The notes beneath the pieces are model-generated. The model was not told the origin of the DNA, did no database searches, and saw nothing but the letters and a program-made list of their open reading frames with translations. A stretch of 64,000 nucleotides of DNA from Neocallimastix lanati (nom. inval.) (Eukaryota > Neocallimastigomycota > Neocallimastigomycetes > Neocallimastigales > Neocallimastigaceae). A program made the translations under genes and the position numbers. Positions 1 to 10,419 of the stretch are shown piece by piece. Where the stretch lies: assembly GCA_016946835.1 (NCBI GenBank), contig JACVTC010000222.1, forward strand, positions 89,037-153,036. Reading direction: 5' to 3'. The first letter of the stretch is position 1, and each line of letters opens with the position of its first letter.

Positions 1-225
1 ATATTAAATAAATTATATAATATATTAATAATAATTAGTATATATTAAATAAATTATATAATACATTAGTAATAATAATAATAATATATTTTTTTTTAAC
101 ATTTAATTAAATTAAATTAAATTTTTTTTTTTTTTATACTGAAGATTCATTGATTTTAAGAATTTCTGCTGAAGATTTCTTCTTTTTTTTGTAATATTAA
201 AAGAAATATGTGACAAAAAAAAAAA

Positions 226-284
226 AATGTTACATTTAGATTACAATCCTAATGGATTGTTAATAATCATTAAATGTAACATTT
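226..284. repeat. Imperfect hairpin (small foldback)
   Basis: The 14-base arm AAATGTTACATTTA at 226-239 is matched in inverted orientation at 271-284. An inner palindrome, ACAATCC-TAAT-GGATTGT, sits at the tip. It could be a tiny foldback element or a structured transcript. No function is claimed. Confidence 0.5.
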
Positions 285-1231
285 TAAAGATTACACTTCA
301 ATGGATGGATGGATGGAATTGTATTTGTATTCAGTTAATGTAAACTCAATATATATTAAAATTAATTTTAATTTATTGAGATAATATATTAATTTCTTTT
401 AAAAAAGAGGCCATAAATAAATAATTAATGAAAAATTTTAAAAAGAAAAAACTTTAAATTAATAAAGGTTTTTCCTAATTTGAATTATATTTATTAAATA
501 CTTATTAAACATTTAAATTCTATTATTCAATTATTTAATCTTCAAAAGTTATTAATTATATATTTATTTACTTATTTACTTATTTATTATTTATTATTTA
601 TTTATACGTATATATAAATAATAAACTAAAAAAATTAAATTAAAATATTTTAATTTTATTTTTTTATGTGAAAAATCCTATTTAGTTATCATTTTTTTTA
701 TACTATTTTATTATTAAATATTTAAACATCTAAGTGGAGTGTTTTTTTTAACCTCTAATTATCAAAAAATTGTTAAATGGAGAGTAATATAATAAATTTC
801 AATAATTAATATGTTGGTATTTTAATTATTTAAAAATATTATATAATTAAATTCTTCTTAATAGAAATAAATAATAATTTTATAGAATGTGGAAATAAAA
901 CATATTAGTAAACAATAATATTATTCTTAATAAATACAAAATACAGAGGTAGAAATATTTTATAAAAAAGTTTTATTATCACTTTCCTCTTGAAAATAAA
1001 TAGAAGGTTGAAAAAATGTAATATTAAAATTGGGAAAATTAAAAATTTAAAGCACAAAAAAAAAAAAAAAAAAAGACTAACAAGTATAGAAATATTAAAA
1101 TAATAAATAAATATATAAATATTTTGCAATACTTAATAAAAATAAAAAATACTTACACATATAAATTATATTTATATATCTATATTGTTTTTATATTAAA
1201 AATTCATTTTAATATAAAATTTTTAATATCT

Positions 1232-1268
<37 letters not shown>

Positions 1269-1532
1269 ATTTAATACATATTATAATCATTTGGAAGAAA
1301 AAAAAAATCAGAATTATAATTTCAAAGAACTTTCTTTTCATTATTTTAAATTTTTTTTAATATAAAAACAATATATATAGATATATATATATATATTTTT
1401 GTTCATTATTATTTAGACTTAAATTTAACATTTTATTTAATCAAAATACTTTTTATTTCTCTTAATATGTAATTTTATTGGAAAAAAAAAATGCTATCTA
1501 TCTCAACAAATAATTATTTATAAAATAATCAT

Positions 1533-1621
1533 ATTAAATATATAAAAAAAGAAAATTAATATATTCCAATATAAATTATTGGAATATAGTTATTTTCTTT
1601 TTTATTTTTATATATTTTAAA
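1533..1621. repeat. Long imperfect inverted repeat
   Basis: A perfect 11-bp stem ATATTCCAATA (1561-1571) and its complement (1577-1587) enclose a 5-base loop. Flanking A-rich and T-rich arms extend the pairing to nearly 40 bp per side with a few mismatches. This could be a MITE-like relic or a strong cruciform or terminator-like structure. Confidence 0.5.
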
Positions 1622-1872
1622 ATTTTTTATAAATATATTTAATAAATTACAAATAAATTTATTTTTTAATTTATTTATTTATTAATAAAAAATATAATAA
1701 TGAATAATAATAATAATGAATAATAATAATAATAAATAATAAATAAATATATAATAATAATAAATAATAAATAAATATATAATAATAATAATATAATAAT
1801 AAATAATAATAATAATAATATAATAATAAATAATAATAATAATAATAATAAAAATTATGAATAATAATAATA

Positions 1873-2239
1873 ATTTTTTTTTCTTTTTTTTTTTTTATAG
1901 ACTGAAGACTTTTGTCTCCCCCATATGTTAATATAGGTGTATAATTAGCTGCCATACCGGTACGTCGTTGGCGCTCTGAACTCCCCATAAGCAAAGAAAC
2001 TTCATAGAGAAGTACGCGATCCTCAAGGGAAAGCAGAGCCCACTATAGGTGGCGTCCTTGCCATCCCAGAGGAGCTGGAAACTGTAATCCTCTCAGACAA
2101 GGCTTATGCAATGAGATTCTTAAAGTGTTAGAAATATGGAAAACATACCTACCTGAGTATCGTTTAACCCCTAACCTTTCATGCAAAATCCGGAGGGAGA
2201 AATCGTGAAGATCCGATACTGACGGGGGTCGATCTAGAG
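1873..2239 (-). mobile_element. 5'-truncated non-LTR-type retroposed element, longer copy
   Basis: This GC-richer island begins with a poly(T) run on the plus strand (a poly(A) tail on the minus strand) and lies between AAT repeats. Its poly(A)-proximal roughly 130 bp match the element at 34984-35146, but this copy extends about 200 bp further from the tail. Same 3' end with variable 5' length is the signature of target-primed reverse transcription. Minus-strand translation near the tail is coding-like (…YTPILTYGGDKS…), which recalls the C-terminal region of LINE reverse transcriptases, but upstream stops break it. Alternative: a SINE with a LINE-derived tail. Target duplication cannot be separated from the flanking AAT repeat. 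Confidence 0.55.
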
Positions 2240-2255
2240 AATAATAATAATAATG

Positions 2256-2345
<90 letters not shown>
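2240..2345. repeat. (AAT)n microsatellite
   Basis: About 34 near-perfect AAT units immediately follow the retroposed element, with one GAT interruption near its start. Confidence 0.95.
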
Positions 2346-3399
2346 TTTAAATATTGTAAATATAAAATTATTAAGTAAATATGAATTTTATATTTATTTT
2401 TGGTATATTTTTTTTATTAATAAATTTTATTTTTGTTAAAAGTTATAAAAAAAAAAGGGAAACAATATAATAAAAGAATTACATCAAGGAAAAAGAAAAT
2501 CCAAAAACATAAAAGATAGAAAGGAATTAATAATAATAAATTATCATTATTTGTTTCTTATATGAATTTTATTATTTTTGAAAAGTTGAATACTAAAAAT
2601 GAAATTGAAATTAATCAAATAAATACTAATAAAGAATATTTTTCCAATTGAGCAAAATGATTGGTTTTAGTTATGATATAATGCTACATGTGTATTTTTT
2701 TTTTTTTTTATGATTTTAAATTTTAAATCTATTAAATTAATTTATTTATTTTAGTTTATTTATTTATTTTTGTTAATTTATTTATTTATTATTTATTTAT
2801 TTATTTTTGTTAATTTATTTATTTATTATTTATTTATTTATTTTTGTTAATTTATTTATTTATTATTTATTTATTTATTTATTATTTATTTATTTAATTT
2901 TGTTAATTATAATTTTATTATTGTTGAATTAAAGTTTAATATTGTTCGTTTATTTATGATGAATGAAAGTTTGAAAATGTATCACAAATTTATTTATCAT
3001 CAATATATTTTAATATATAAATAATATTATTATTGAGAAAGTTTGATTTTTAAGAAAAATTATACATTTTTTATATTTTTTTTGTGAAATATTTAAGATA
3101 AAATTTAAAATGGAAACATGGAATTCTTTCTAAAATTATTATATATAAATAAATAAAAAAATAATGAATATTTTTTATTTTTTTTTTTTTAATAAGGAAA
3201 AATTAAAAATAAAAAATAAAAAATATAAATAATAATATAAATAAAATTAAAAAAAAAAAAATAATTAAAATAAAAAATAATTTAAAAACATAAAATTTAA
3301 ATTTTAAATTAAATTTCAATAATTATATAATATTTATAATTTTAAATTTATTTTATTTTATTTTATTTTATTTTTTTTTTTTTAAATAAAAAATAAAAA
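2346..3399. other. Intergenic, upstream of the protease gene
   Basis: AT-rich DNA with no gene seen. It contains the 37-bp tandem repeat listed next and A-rich sequence just before the ATG at 3400, the usual start context of this genome. No defined promoter element could be recognised against the background. Confidence 0.6.
2773..2909. repeat. 37-bp tandem repeat
   Basis: Units begin at 2773, 2810 and 2847. Each starts TTAATTTATTTATTTATTAT and ends ATTTTTG. The third unit is expanded by extra TTTA/TTA steps. Confidence 0.85.
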
Positions 3400-5178
3400 A
3401 TGAAATTAAACATTTCATACTTTTTAGGATTAATTTTATTATTTATCAATGTCACCATTGCTAAAAATGATGAAAATTCCTTTAATAACAAAAAAGTAAT
3501 AAGTAATAAAGATAATTATTATTTAATTTTTGTTAATAATACTTATGGTGAATATCGAATTTTCAAAAATAGTAAAAAAGACAAACGTCAAGAATCTCAA
3601 ATATTTGTTGAAACATTACTTGATGAAATTGATGATTTAATTATTAATAATAAAAATACTTATCAACATCCTGAAAAATTAAATGAAATAGAAGAAACTT
3701 CAAAATTATTAAAAAGAAATGAAAAAAATGTAAATGTCTATAATTATGATAATTCTAATTTTGTTCATCCAATTTCTTCTGTTGGAGATAGTCTTGTATT
3801 ATATGCCTACCTTTCCAAAATATTAGTACAAAAAATTGAAAAAATGTCATATATTAAAAGTGTAGAATTGGATAATGTCTGTTATTTACATAATGAAGAT
3901 TATTACTATAATTATGATGATATATTAACTGAAACTAATTGGGGAAATATAACTGTAAATTCAAACGCTGATTTTCATTTATCTATTCTTTCTCAAGGAA
4001 GATATGATCCAAATCTTGTTCATCAATATGATAATAATTATTATTTCCCATCTTCTGCTGGTAAAGATGTTGATATTATTGTTATAGATACTAATTTTCA
4101 TTTTGATAATCCAGAATTTTCTAATAAAGAACGTGAAGCTAAATGTATTGGTAGTGTCCATAAGGATGGTACAGTTACTCCTCCTAGTAATGAACTTATT
4201 TGTGGTTATAATGATGATGATCACACAAACAATAAAAAAATTGAATATTATCATATTGATCATGGTGCTAAAGTTTCTGATATTGCAGCTGGAATAAAAC
4301 ATGGTGTAGCTAGTGGTGCAAATATATATGGGGTTTCCATTCCAGCAGATCCTGATGGTTCAGTATATATTTCTGATGTTTATCAAGCTTTAGAATGGAT
4401 TAAAGAAATTTATATTAGACCTCACCAGACAATTATTAATTTATCTAATGGTTTTAAAATTAATCTTGAAAAAATGGATGAATTTTATGAAAAATATCAA
4501 CAATATAAATTAATTATTGAAGATATAACCAAAAAGGGTGGTATTATTGTTTCATCTGCAGGTAATAATAAAGAATATCTTGATGGTGAAACTGAATTAA
4601 TGATTCCATGTGAATTGAATGATGTAATTTGTGTTGGTGGTATTGATAATAATTCAATTTATTTAAATTCAACAGTTGAGAGTGATAAAAATAAAATCTA
4701 TAATAGGCATATAAGTTCTAATTATGGTAATAATGTTAATATTTATGCTCCATATCGTGCAATCTTTGAATATGTTCAAAGTTCTGATTATAAATATGTA
4801 AAAATTAATGAAAATGGTACTTCTTATTCATCTCCAATTGTTGCTGGTTTAATAGCACAATTAATAAGTCAAAATCCAAATAAAATATATAATAAAGATG
4901 ATGCTTTAAAGGAATTACTTAATAATAGTAAAGAAAATTACTTTTATTATACAGACAAGTATAATAAATATCATAAAGCTATAATTGCTAATAATGGTAA
5001 ACATATTGTTTATTCACCAGATAATATTTATTATGGATGTGGTATATTGGCTGGTAACCGTTCATGTGATTACCCAAATAATACTATGACTAATACCACC
5101 ATCATCCCAATTAAATGCAATAATTTTGAATGTTTGGATAATAACGATATAAATATAGATGATATTGTTGAAGTGTAA
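3400..5178 (+). CDS. Subtilisin-like (S8) protease unit; 592-residue form if intron 1 is retained
   Basis: Residues 1-21 form a signal peptide. Residues of about 40-170 look like an I9-type propeptide. The catalytic domain carries Asp230 (VIDTN), His288 in DHGAKV where the family usually has HGTHV, oxyanion Asn389 (SSAGNN), and Ser475 (GTSYSSP). The C-terminal segment is Cys/Thr/Asn-rich (…NTTIIPIKCNN…ECLDNN…) and resembles the linker exon at 6424-6552. The TAA at 5176-5178 overlaps a potential donor (GTAAAT at 5175), so splicing removes the stop and retention keeps it. Either product would be a secreted protease. No dockerin is present. The catalytic triad is complete, so activity is plausible. 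Confidence 0.85.
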   Translation: MKLNISYFLGLILLFINVTIAKNDENSFNNKKVISNKDNYYLIFVNNTYGEYRIFKNSKKDKRQESQIFVETLLDEIDDLIINNKNTYQHPEKLNEIEETSKLLKRNEKNVNVYNYDNSNFVHPISSVGDSLVLYAYLSKILVQKIEKMSYIKSVELDNVCYLHNEDYYYNYDDILTETNWGNITVNSNADFHLSILSQGRYDPNLVHQYDNNYYFPSSAGKDVDIIVIDTNFHFDNPEFSNKEREAKCIGSVHKDGTVTPPSNELICGYNDDDHTNNKKIEYYHIDHGAKVSDIAAGIKHGVASGANIYGVSIPADPDGSVYISDVYQALEWIKEIYIRPHQTIINLSNGFKINLEKMDEFYEKYQQYKLIIEDITKKGGIIVSSAGNNKEYLDGETELMIPCELNDVICVGGIDNNSIYLNSTVESDKNKIYNRHISSNYGNNVNIYAPYRAIFEYVQSSDYKYVKINENGTSYSSPIVAGLIAQLISQNPNKIYNKDDALKELLNNSKENYFYYTDKYNKYHKAIIANNGKHIVYSPDNIYYGCGILAGNRSCDYPNNTMTNTTIIPIKCNNFECLDNNDINIDDIVEV

Positions 5179-8100
5179 ATATTTTAAAATCATATCTTTT
5201 ATATTAATAAATATTATTGAATATTTTCTGATTTAAAAAAATTAAAATAATAATGAATTTAGTTATTAATTATTATAATTATAATTTTTTTTTTTTTTTT
5301 TTTAAATATTTTAATAATTATTTTTAATAAGAGATTTAAGTTTCAGAGGTTTAAAAGAATTTCCAAATAAAATATTTAAATTAAAAAATTTAAAAATTTT
5401 GTAAGTATTAACTTAATTCTTTTGATATAGGAATAATTAAAAATATTTATTTGGAAAAAAAAAAAGAAAAAAAATTTTTTTTTAAAAAATAATTTTTATT
5501 TTTTATTATTAATAAATGTAATAATAATCATATTTAAAATGACGATGTATTATACTATAGACGATTAAATGATAATCATATAACTACTATTCCAAAAGAA
5601 ATTGGCACTTTAATAAATATTAATGAAATGTAAGTAATAATAATTAATTATATTATGATAATAAAGAAATAACCAAATAACCAAATAAACTGACTTTAAA
5701 GTTGTATTATATTATAATGTTAATATTTAAAAGAAAATCAATATTTATATTTATTAAATAGATTATTAATTTTTTTTTTTTTTTTTTTAATTCAAAATTT
5801 AAATAATACATATAATAATGTAGATACTTAAATGATAATCAAATTATCAATATCCCCGAAGAAATCGGTAATTTAACAAACCTTAAAGAATTGTAAGTAA
5901 TAATTTATATTATTTTTTTTTTTTTTGTTCAAAAATATAAATATATATAATATATACCCAATTTGAGAAAAAAATATATTATTATTAATTCAAATATATT
6001 TTTTTTTATTAATATTTTATAATAATGTAGAATATTAACAAATAATCAAATTACCACTATTCCAAAAGAAGTTGGTAATTTAAAAAATCTTATTGTATTG
6101 TAAGTACTTTATAATTAATTATATTAAAATGATATAGAAATAACTAAAATTTTCAATGAAATAACAAATTTAGAAATTTAAAAAATAATAAAATTATTAC
6201 ATTTCCTAAAGATATTTGTGAATTTAAATCATCAAATTTGAATTTGTATGTATACAATAATTTAATAAAAAAATATTAAAAGTATTTAAATGATTATATT
6301 TAATGATTTTTATTATTTATATAATAATAATATATATAATTATATAAATATATATTGTCAAAATAAAATATAAAAATAATAATTTTTGATCAAAAAAAAA
6401 AAAAAAAAAAATGAAAATAAAAGGCTTTCGGATGAGCATTTATGTGGAGAAAATGTTATTGAACCTACCACAACTACTACCATTGTTCCAACAATCATAT
6501 GTAATGATCTTGATTGTCTGTATAATAATAATATAGATGAAATTATTGAAATGTAAATATCATAAAAATCTATCTTAAATATTAATATTTTAAATATATT
6601 TCTATTTTTTATAAAATTAAATTATTAATAAATTTTTAATTAATATTACTTTATTCTTTTAAATATTGTAATAAAAAAATTTTTTTTTTTTTTAAATAGC
6701 AATTTAAATAAAAATAATCTAGAAGAAATACCTTATAAAATTTTTAAATTAAAAAATTTGAAAGTTTTGTAAGTATTAATGATTTAATTATACTGATAAA
6801 AGGAGAATAAAAAAAATTTTTTAATATTATTAAAATTTTTATAAAATTATTTTATACTTTTTAATTTAACAATTTAGAAAATTAATGAATAATCAAATTA
6901 CTACTATACCCAAAGAAATTGGTAATTTAATAAATCTTACTGAATTGTAAGTAATATTATTTTTAAAAAGAATATGAGAAATATATCTATAAGTACATTT
7001 AAAAATTTGTAATATAGATTACTATTTATTATATATATATATATATTTATCTAATTTAATATATAACAATATAGATATTTAGATTTTAATCAAATTACCA
7101 CTATTCCTAAAGAAATTGGTAATTTAATAAATCTTTTTAAGTTGTAAGTGTTAATTCTATTTATTCATAAAATAAGGATAAAGAAGAAAGTTTACTATAT
7201 CATTAATATTTATTATTATATATTTTATTATATTTTTAATTAAAAAAAAAATGAATAATATAGGTCATTAACCAGCAATCAAATTATCACTATTCCTCAA
7301 GAGGTTTGTAATTTAATGAGTCTTTCTGAGTTGTAAGTATTTCTAATATTTATACAATAATATATATATATAAAAAAAAAAACAAAAATAATAATTAATA
7401 AATATATGTTTATAATATCAATTATTACTTTTTTTTTTCTTAAAAAAAATTATAATTATAATAATATAGATATTTAGATGATAATCAAATTATCACTATT
7501 CCTAAAGAAATTGGTAATCTAATAAATCTTAATGAATTGTAACTATTTAAATAATTAATTAATATATATAAAAAAAATAATAAAATAAAAATTTATTAAT
7601 CCTGAACTTTCAAAATTATTAATCTAATAAAATGTAGATATTTAAATGAAAATCAAATTACCATAATTCCTGAAGAAATTGGTAAATTAATAAATCTTGA
7701 GTGGTTGTAAGTATTGATTTATATTATTATAATATTTTTTTTTTATTTATTATTTATTAAATTAACTTTATAATATAATTTAAATAATAATCTTCGATGA
7801 TAATATAGAATTTTATATGACAATCAAATTACCGATATTCCCAAAGAAATTTGTAGTTTAAATAATCTTTTTAACTTGTAAATATTAATAATTAATTATA
7901 TATTAAAATAAAAAAAAAAAAAAGTATAACGAATTAACATGAATTTTTTTTTAAAAAAAAAAAATAAATATAGAGATTTGGAAATAAATGAAATTACTAC
8001 AATTCCTCCAGATATTTGGGAATGTCTTAAAACCGTAGGGGAAGTGTAAGTATTTATGATTTAATTATTAAATATAAATTTTAAAATGTTATAAAAAGTT

Positions 8101-8316
8101 TATTAATTTGTTATTATTATTATTTCCTTTTTTTTTTTTTTTTTATAATTCATAATTTTTTTAAATACAATTTAATTATATATAATTATTACAATTAAAT
8201 ATTAAAATATATTATAATTAATAAATGAAAAAAAAAAAAAAAAAAAAAAAAAAATAAATCATTACTAATATCAAATATGTTACTAATAATAAATTAAGAG
8301 ATTTGGATGATCATTT

Positions 8317-8323
<7 letters not shown>
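3400..8323 (+). CDS. Secreted subtilisin-like protease fused to 13 leucine-rich repeats, 16 exons
   Basis: Predicted spliced gene, 2832 coding bases, 943 residues. Exons: 3400-5174, 5332-5400, 5561-5629, 5824-5892, 6031-6099, 6174-6245, 6424-6552, 6700-6768, 6878-6946, 7075-7143, 7264-7332, 7470-7538, 7638-7706, 7809-7877, 7974-8045, 8299-8323. All fifteen introns (74-253 bases) are GT-AG and phase 2. Donors are GTAAGT, GTAAAT, GTATGT or GTAACT. All internal exons are multiples of three (69, 72 or 129). Order: signal peptide, propeptide, S8 catalytic domain, Cys/Thr linker, five LRRs, second Cys/Thr linker, eight LRRs, short C-cap. Family knowledge: S8 proteases are Asp-His-Ser serine endopeptidases, and LRRs bind proteins or glycans. 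Inference: an extracellular protease with a ligand-binding tail. The join of exon 1 to exon 2 is predicted, not proven; without it the protease ends at 5178. Confidence 0.7.
5332..6245 (+). other. LRR block 1: five single-repeat exons
   Basis: Exons 5332-5400, 5561-5629, 5824-5892, 6031-6099 and 6174-6245 each encode one repeat of 23 residues (24 in the last). The pattern is LxLxxNxIxxIPKEIGxLxNLxx. The first repeat starts with the linker-type junction (IVEV|DLSFRGL), as an N-capping segment would. The last repeat ends with …DICEFKSSNLN, a Cys-containing cap. Repeats match the typical 23-residue class seen in Ras-group and bacterial-style LRRs. Confidence 0.75.
6424..6552 (+). other. Cys/Thr-rich linker exon between LRR blocks
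   Basis: This 43-codon phase 2-2 exon encodes LSDEHLCGEN, a Thr run, then IVPTIICNDLDCLYNNN and an acidic end. Its second half closely parallels the C-terminal tail of the subtilisin exon (…IIPIKCNN…ECLDNN…IDDIVE). The linker module therefore occurs once before each LRR block, which suggests the locus grew by duplication of a linker-plus-LRR unit. Confidence 0.7.
6700..8045 (+). other. LRR block 2: eight single-repeat exons
   Basis: Exons 6700-6768, 6878-6946, 7075-7143, 7264-7332, 7470-7538, 7638-7706, 7809-7877 and 7974-8045 each encode one LRR. Seven are exactly 23 codons; the last is 24 and carries …DIWECLKTVGE. The repeats are more alike than in block 1 (several read NQI(T/I)TIPKEIGNLINL), pointing to recent internal duplication. 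Every frame is open with intact splice ends, so this is not an eroded pseudogene. Confidence 0.75.
8299..8323 (+). other. Predicted terminal exon with stop inside a poly(A) run
   Basis: The exon reads (V)DLDDHLC then TAA. It aligns with the start of the linker exon (LSDEHLCGEN), but where that continues with a Gly codon this one enters a poly(A) tract that supplies the stop. The natural C-terminus may have been lost here. Confidence 0.5.
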
Positions 8324-8354
<31 letters not shown>

Positions 8355-8757
8355 CGCTTTTAAATAATCTACTATTGCTATTATTACCATTAGAAAAAAA
8401 AATCAACTAGTTTTTACAAAAACCTTCTAAATCAATTAAATATTAATTAAATAATTTATTTATTTATTTATTTTTTTTTTTTTTTTATTTTTTATTAGTA
8501 TTATTATTATTATTTTTTTTTCTTAAAAAAAAAATAATATAATATAATAAAATAAAAAAATATATTAAATAATAAATAAATAAAAAAAAAATAATTAATT
8601 CAATAAATAACTAATAAAAATATTTATAAAATTTATATTCATAAAAAGAAAAAATAATAAAATAATAAATAATATTTATTATTTTTATAATATTTTTTAA
8701 TTCAATTTCAATAGATTTATTATAGAAGATTATCTCTTATTTGGATTATCTTTTTTA
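8324..8757. other. AT-rich spacer
   Basis: Poly(A) tract, poly(T) tracts and AT-rich sequence between the protease gene and a LINE fragment. Nothing else is seen. Confidence 0.6.
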
Positions 8758-9569
8758 TTAATGATCCGATTTTGATATTAGAAATAAGAAAATCTGTCCT
8801 TCAAATGAAAAAGAATAAAGCACCAGGTCCTGATGGAATACCTACTGCATTTTATAAAGCTTTCTTCTGTGATCCTAATCTCGAGGAAAAATATACTGGT
8901 CCTTCTAAATGTTTAGAAATTATTTTTAATAAAATTTGGAATGAAGGCTTCCCTTCTCAATGGAACTCTGCTACCATTTGTTTCTATTCCCAAAAAAGGA
9001 AGACCTTACTAAATGTAACAACTATCGTGGTATTTCTCTAATTAACCTTCTGGTTAAAAATTATTTCTAAAAATAGTTAAACTGATCGTATCACTAACTA
9101 TGCCCTCTCTCATAATTTTATTCGACCTGAACAATTTGATTTCCGTAATCATGAAGAATGTATTAGCCTCTTCATGACTATACGTGAAATTTGTCAGAGA
9201 AGGTCTTTTGCTGGTAAATTTACATATGTTGCCTTCCTTGATATTAAGAAAGCTTATGACTCTCTACCCATTTTCAATATTTTAACAAAACTATTCTGTC
9301 TTGGTATCCGTGGTAAATGTTTTGACTTACTTTCCAATCATTATAAATCATCTAAAGCTCGGGCTCATTTCTTAAGACATGTTATCTGATGAGTTTCCTA
9401 TTAAAAAAGAGGAGTTCGTTCAAGGTTGTCCTCTTTCACATATTCTTTTTAATCTTTTTATTAATAACATTTTAAATAATTGTGAGAAGTATAGAGTTCC
9501 AAATTGGTAATAATCATTGTTGTGGCGGTCTTTTTTTTGCAGATGATATTGTTCTTATAGCTCCTTCTG

Positions 9570-9601
<32 letters not shown>

Positions 9602-9660
9602 AAAGAAAATACTTAACCGTATTTCTAAATGGGCAAGTATTAATGAAATTGACAACATTT
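8758..9660 (+). pseudogene. LINE reverse transcriptase, frameshifted
   Basis: Across three frames the canonical order is visible: KKNKAPGPDGIP (8810-8845), NNYRGISLI after a frameshift near 8990, VAFLDIKKAYDSL with the motif A Asp (about 9229-9267), QGCPLS…LFNLFINN (motif B, about 9420-9470), and FADDIVL (motif C, about 9536-9556). A run of about 30 A follows motif C and would encode polylysine if in frame. The enzyme would copy element RNA at a nicked target. This copy cannot be translated intact. Confidence 0.85.
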
Positions 9661-10174
9661 AAAGTACAAAAATTGTACAACAATGGTTGTTAAACCAAAC
9701 CATTTTGCTATATATTTCATATTAATATGAATTCTATTCTATTCCTCAATCTCTCTTGTTATACCTATCTTGGAAACATATCCAAGAGCGTCGACGTCGT
9801 ACTGATAAGGCATAATGATAATACAGGATCTTCATCTATTTCTACGAAGGGTGAATTTCGCCCTAGTAGTTCATTAAATGATGAATTCGGGGAGAGTTTA
9901 GTGGACACCACACTATCTATTTTAAAGATGTTACTTCTAGCTTTTATTTCTTTTTTATTTGTTAGGAAGGGAAAAAATTCCCGCATAGTACAACTTGCCC
10001 GAAATACATAGTATTTTCGAGCTATTTTATTTTTTTTATTTTTTAAATTTTTTATTTTTAATTTCAAATGTACTTTTCACCTACATGTATTTTTTAAAAT
10101 AAAATTAATAAAGTTTTGGAAGTGTATTCTCTTCCCTGTATATATATAAAAAAAAAAAAAAAAAAAAAAAAAAA
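8758..10174 (+). mobile_element. LINE (non-LTR retrotransposon), 5'-truncated and decayed
   Basis: The element starts inside the reverse transcriptase region, with no endonuclease upstream, and ends in a 27-base poly(A) at 10148-10174. The roughly 500-bp region after the reverse transcriptase shares a motif around GTCGACxTCGxxxTGATAAGGC (near 9790) with the second LINE (near 43045). This implies related 3' regions. Several frameshifts and stops make it inactive. Confidence 0.8.
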
Positions 10175-10388
10175 TAAATGTATTATGATTGAAAAATTGA
10201 AAAGTTGATTAAAAAATTTTTTTTTTTTTTAACAAATTTTAATCTATAATAGATTCTTAAGAGTTTTTATTTTATATTCATTAGTATTATATTTTAAATA
10301 ATAATTAAAAGAGAATCTAGTTCATTTTTTTAATAAATTTAGAAGGAATAATTATTAATATTTTATATTTTAAGAATTTTTAATAATA

Positions 10389-10419
<31 letters not shown>

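Larger units (their letters stand above)
1..1872. other. AT-rich intergenic DNA
   Basis: No supportable gene. The stretch holds homopolymer runs, a short ATGG tetranucleotide run near 300, two hairpins listed separately, and an imperfect AAT/TAA microsatellite from about 1690 to 1872. Open frames here translate to Phe/Ile/Tyr/Lys-rich low-complexity peptides and are not credible proteins. Confidence 0.7.

Noticed and set aside
905-1360. Short ORFs on both strands near 0.9-1.4 kb
   Set aside because: They are Phe/Ile/Tyr/Lys low-complexity translations of homopolymers and AT repeats, with no domain and no splice context.
9727-10011. 94-residue ORF in the LINE 3' region
   Set aside because: Overlaps the end of LINE coding (YTYLGN) and runs into the 3' region, with an equally long antisense frame. 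No coherent protein.
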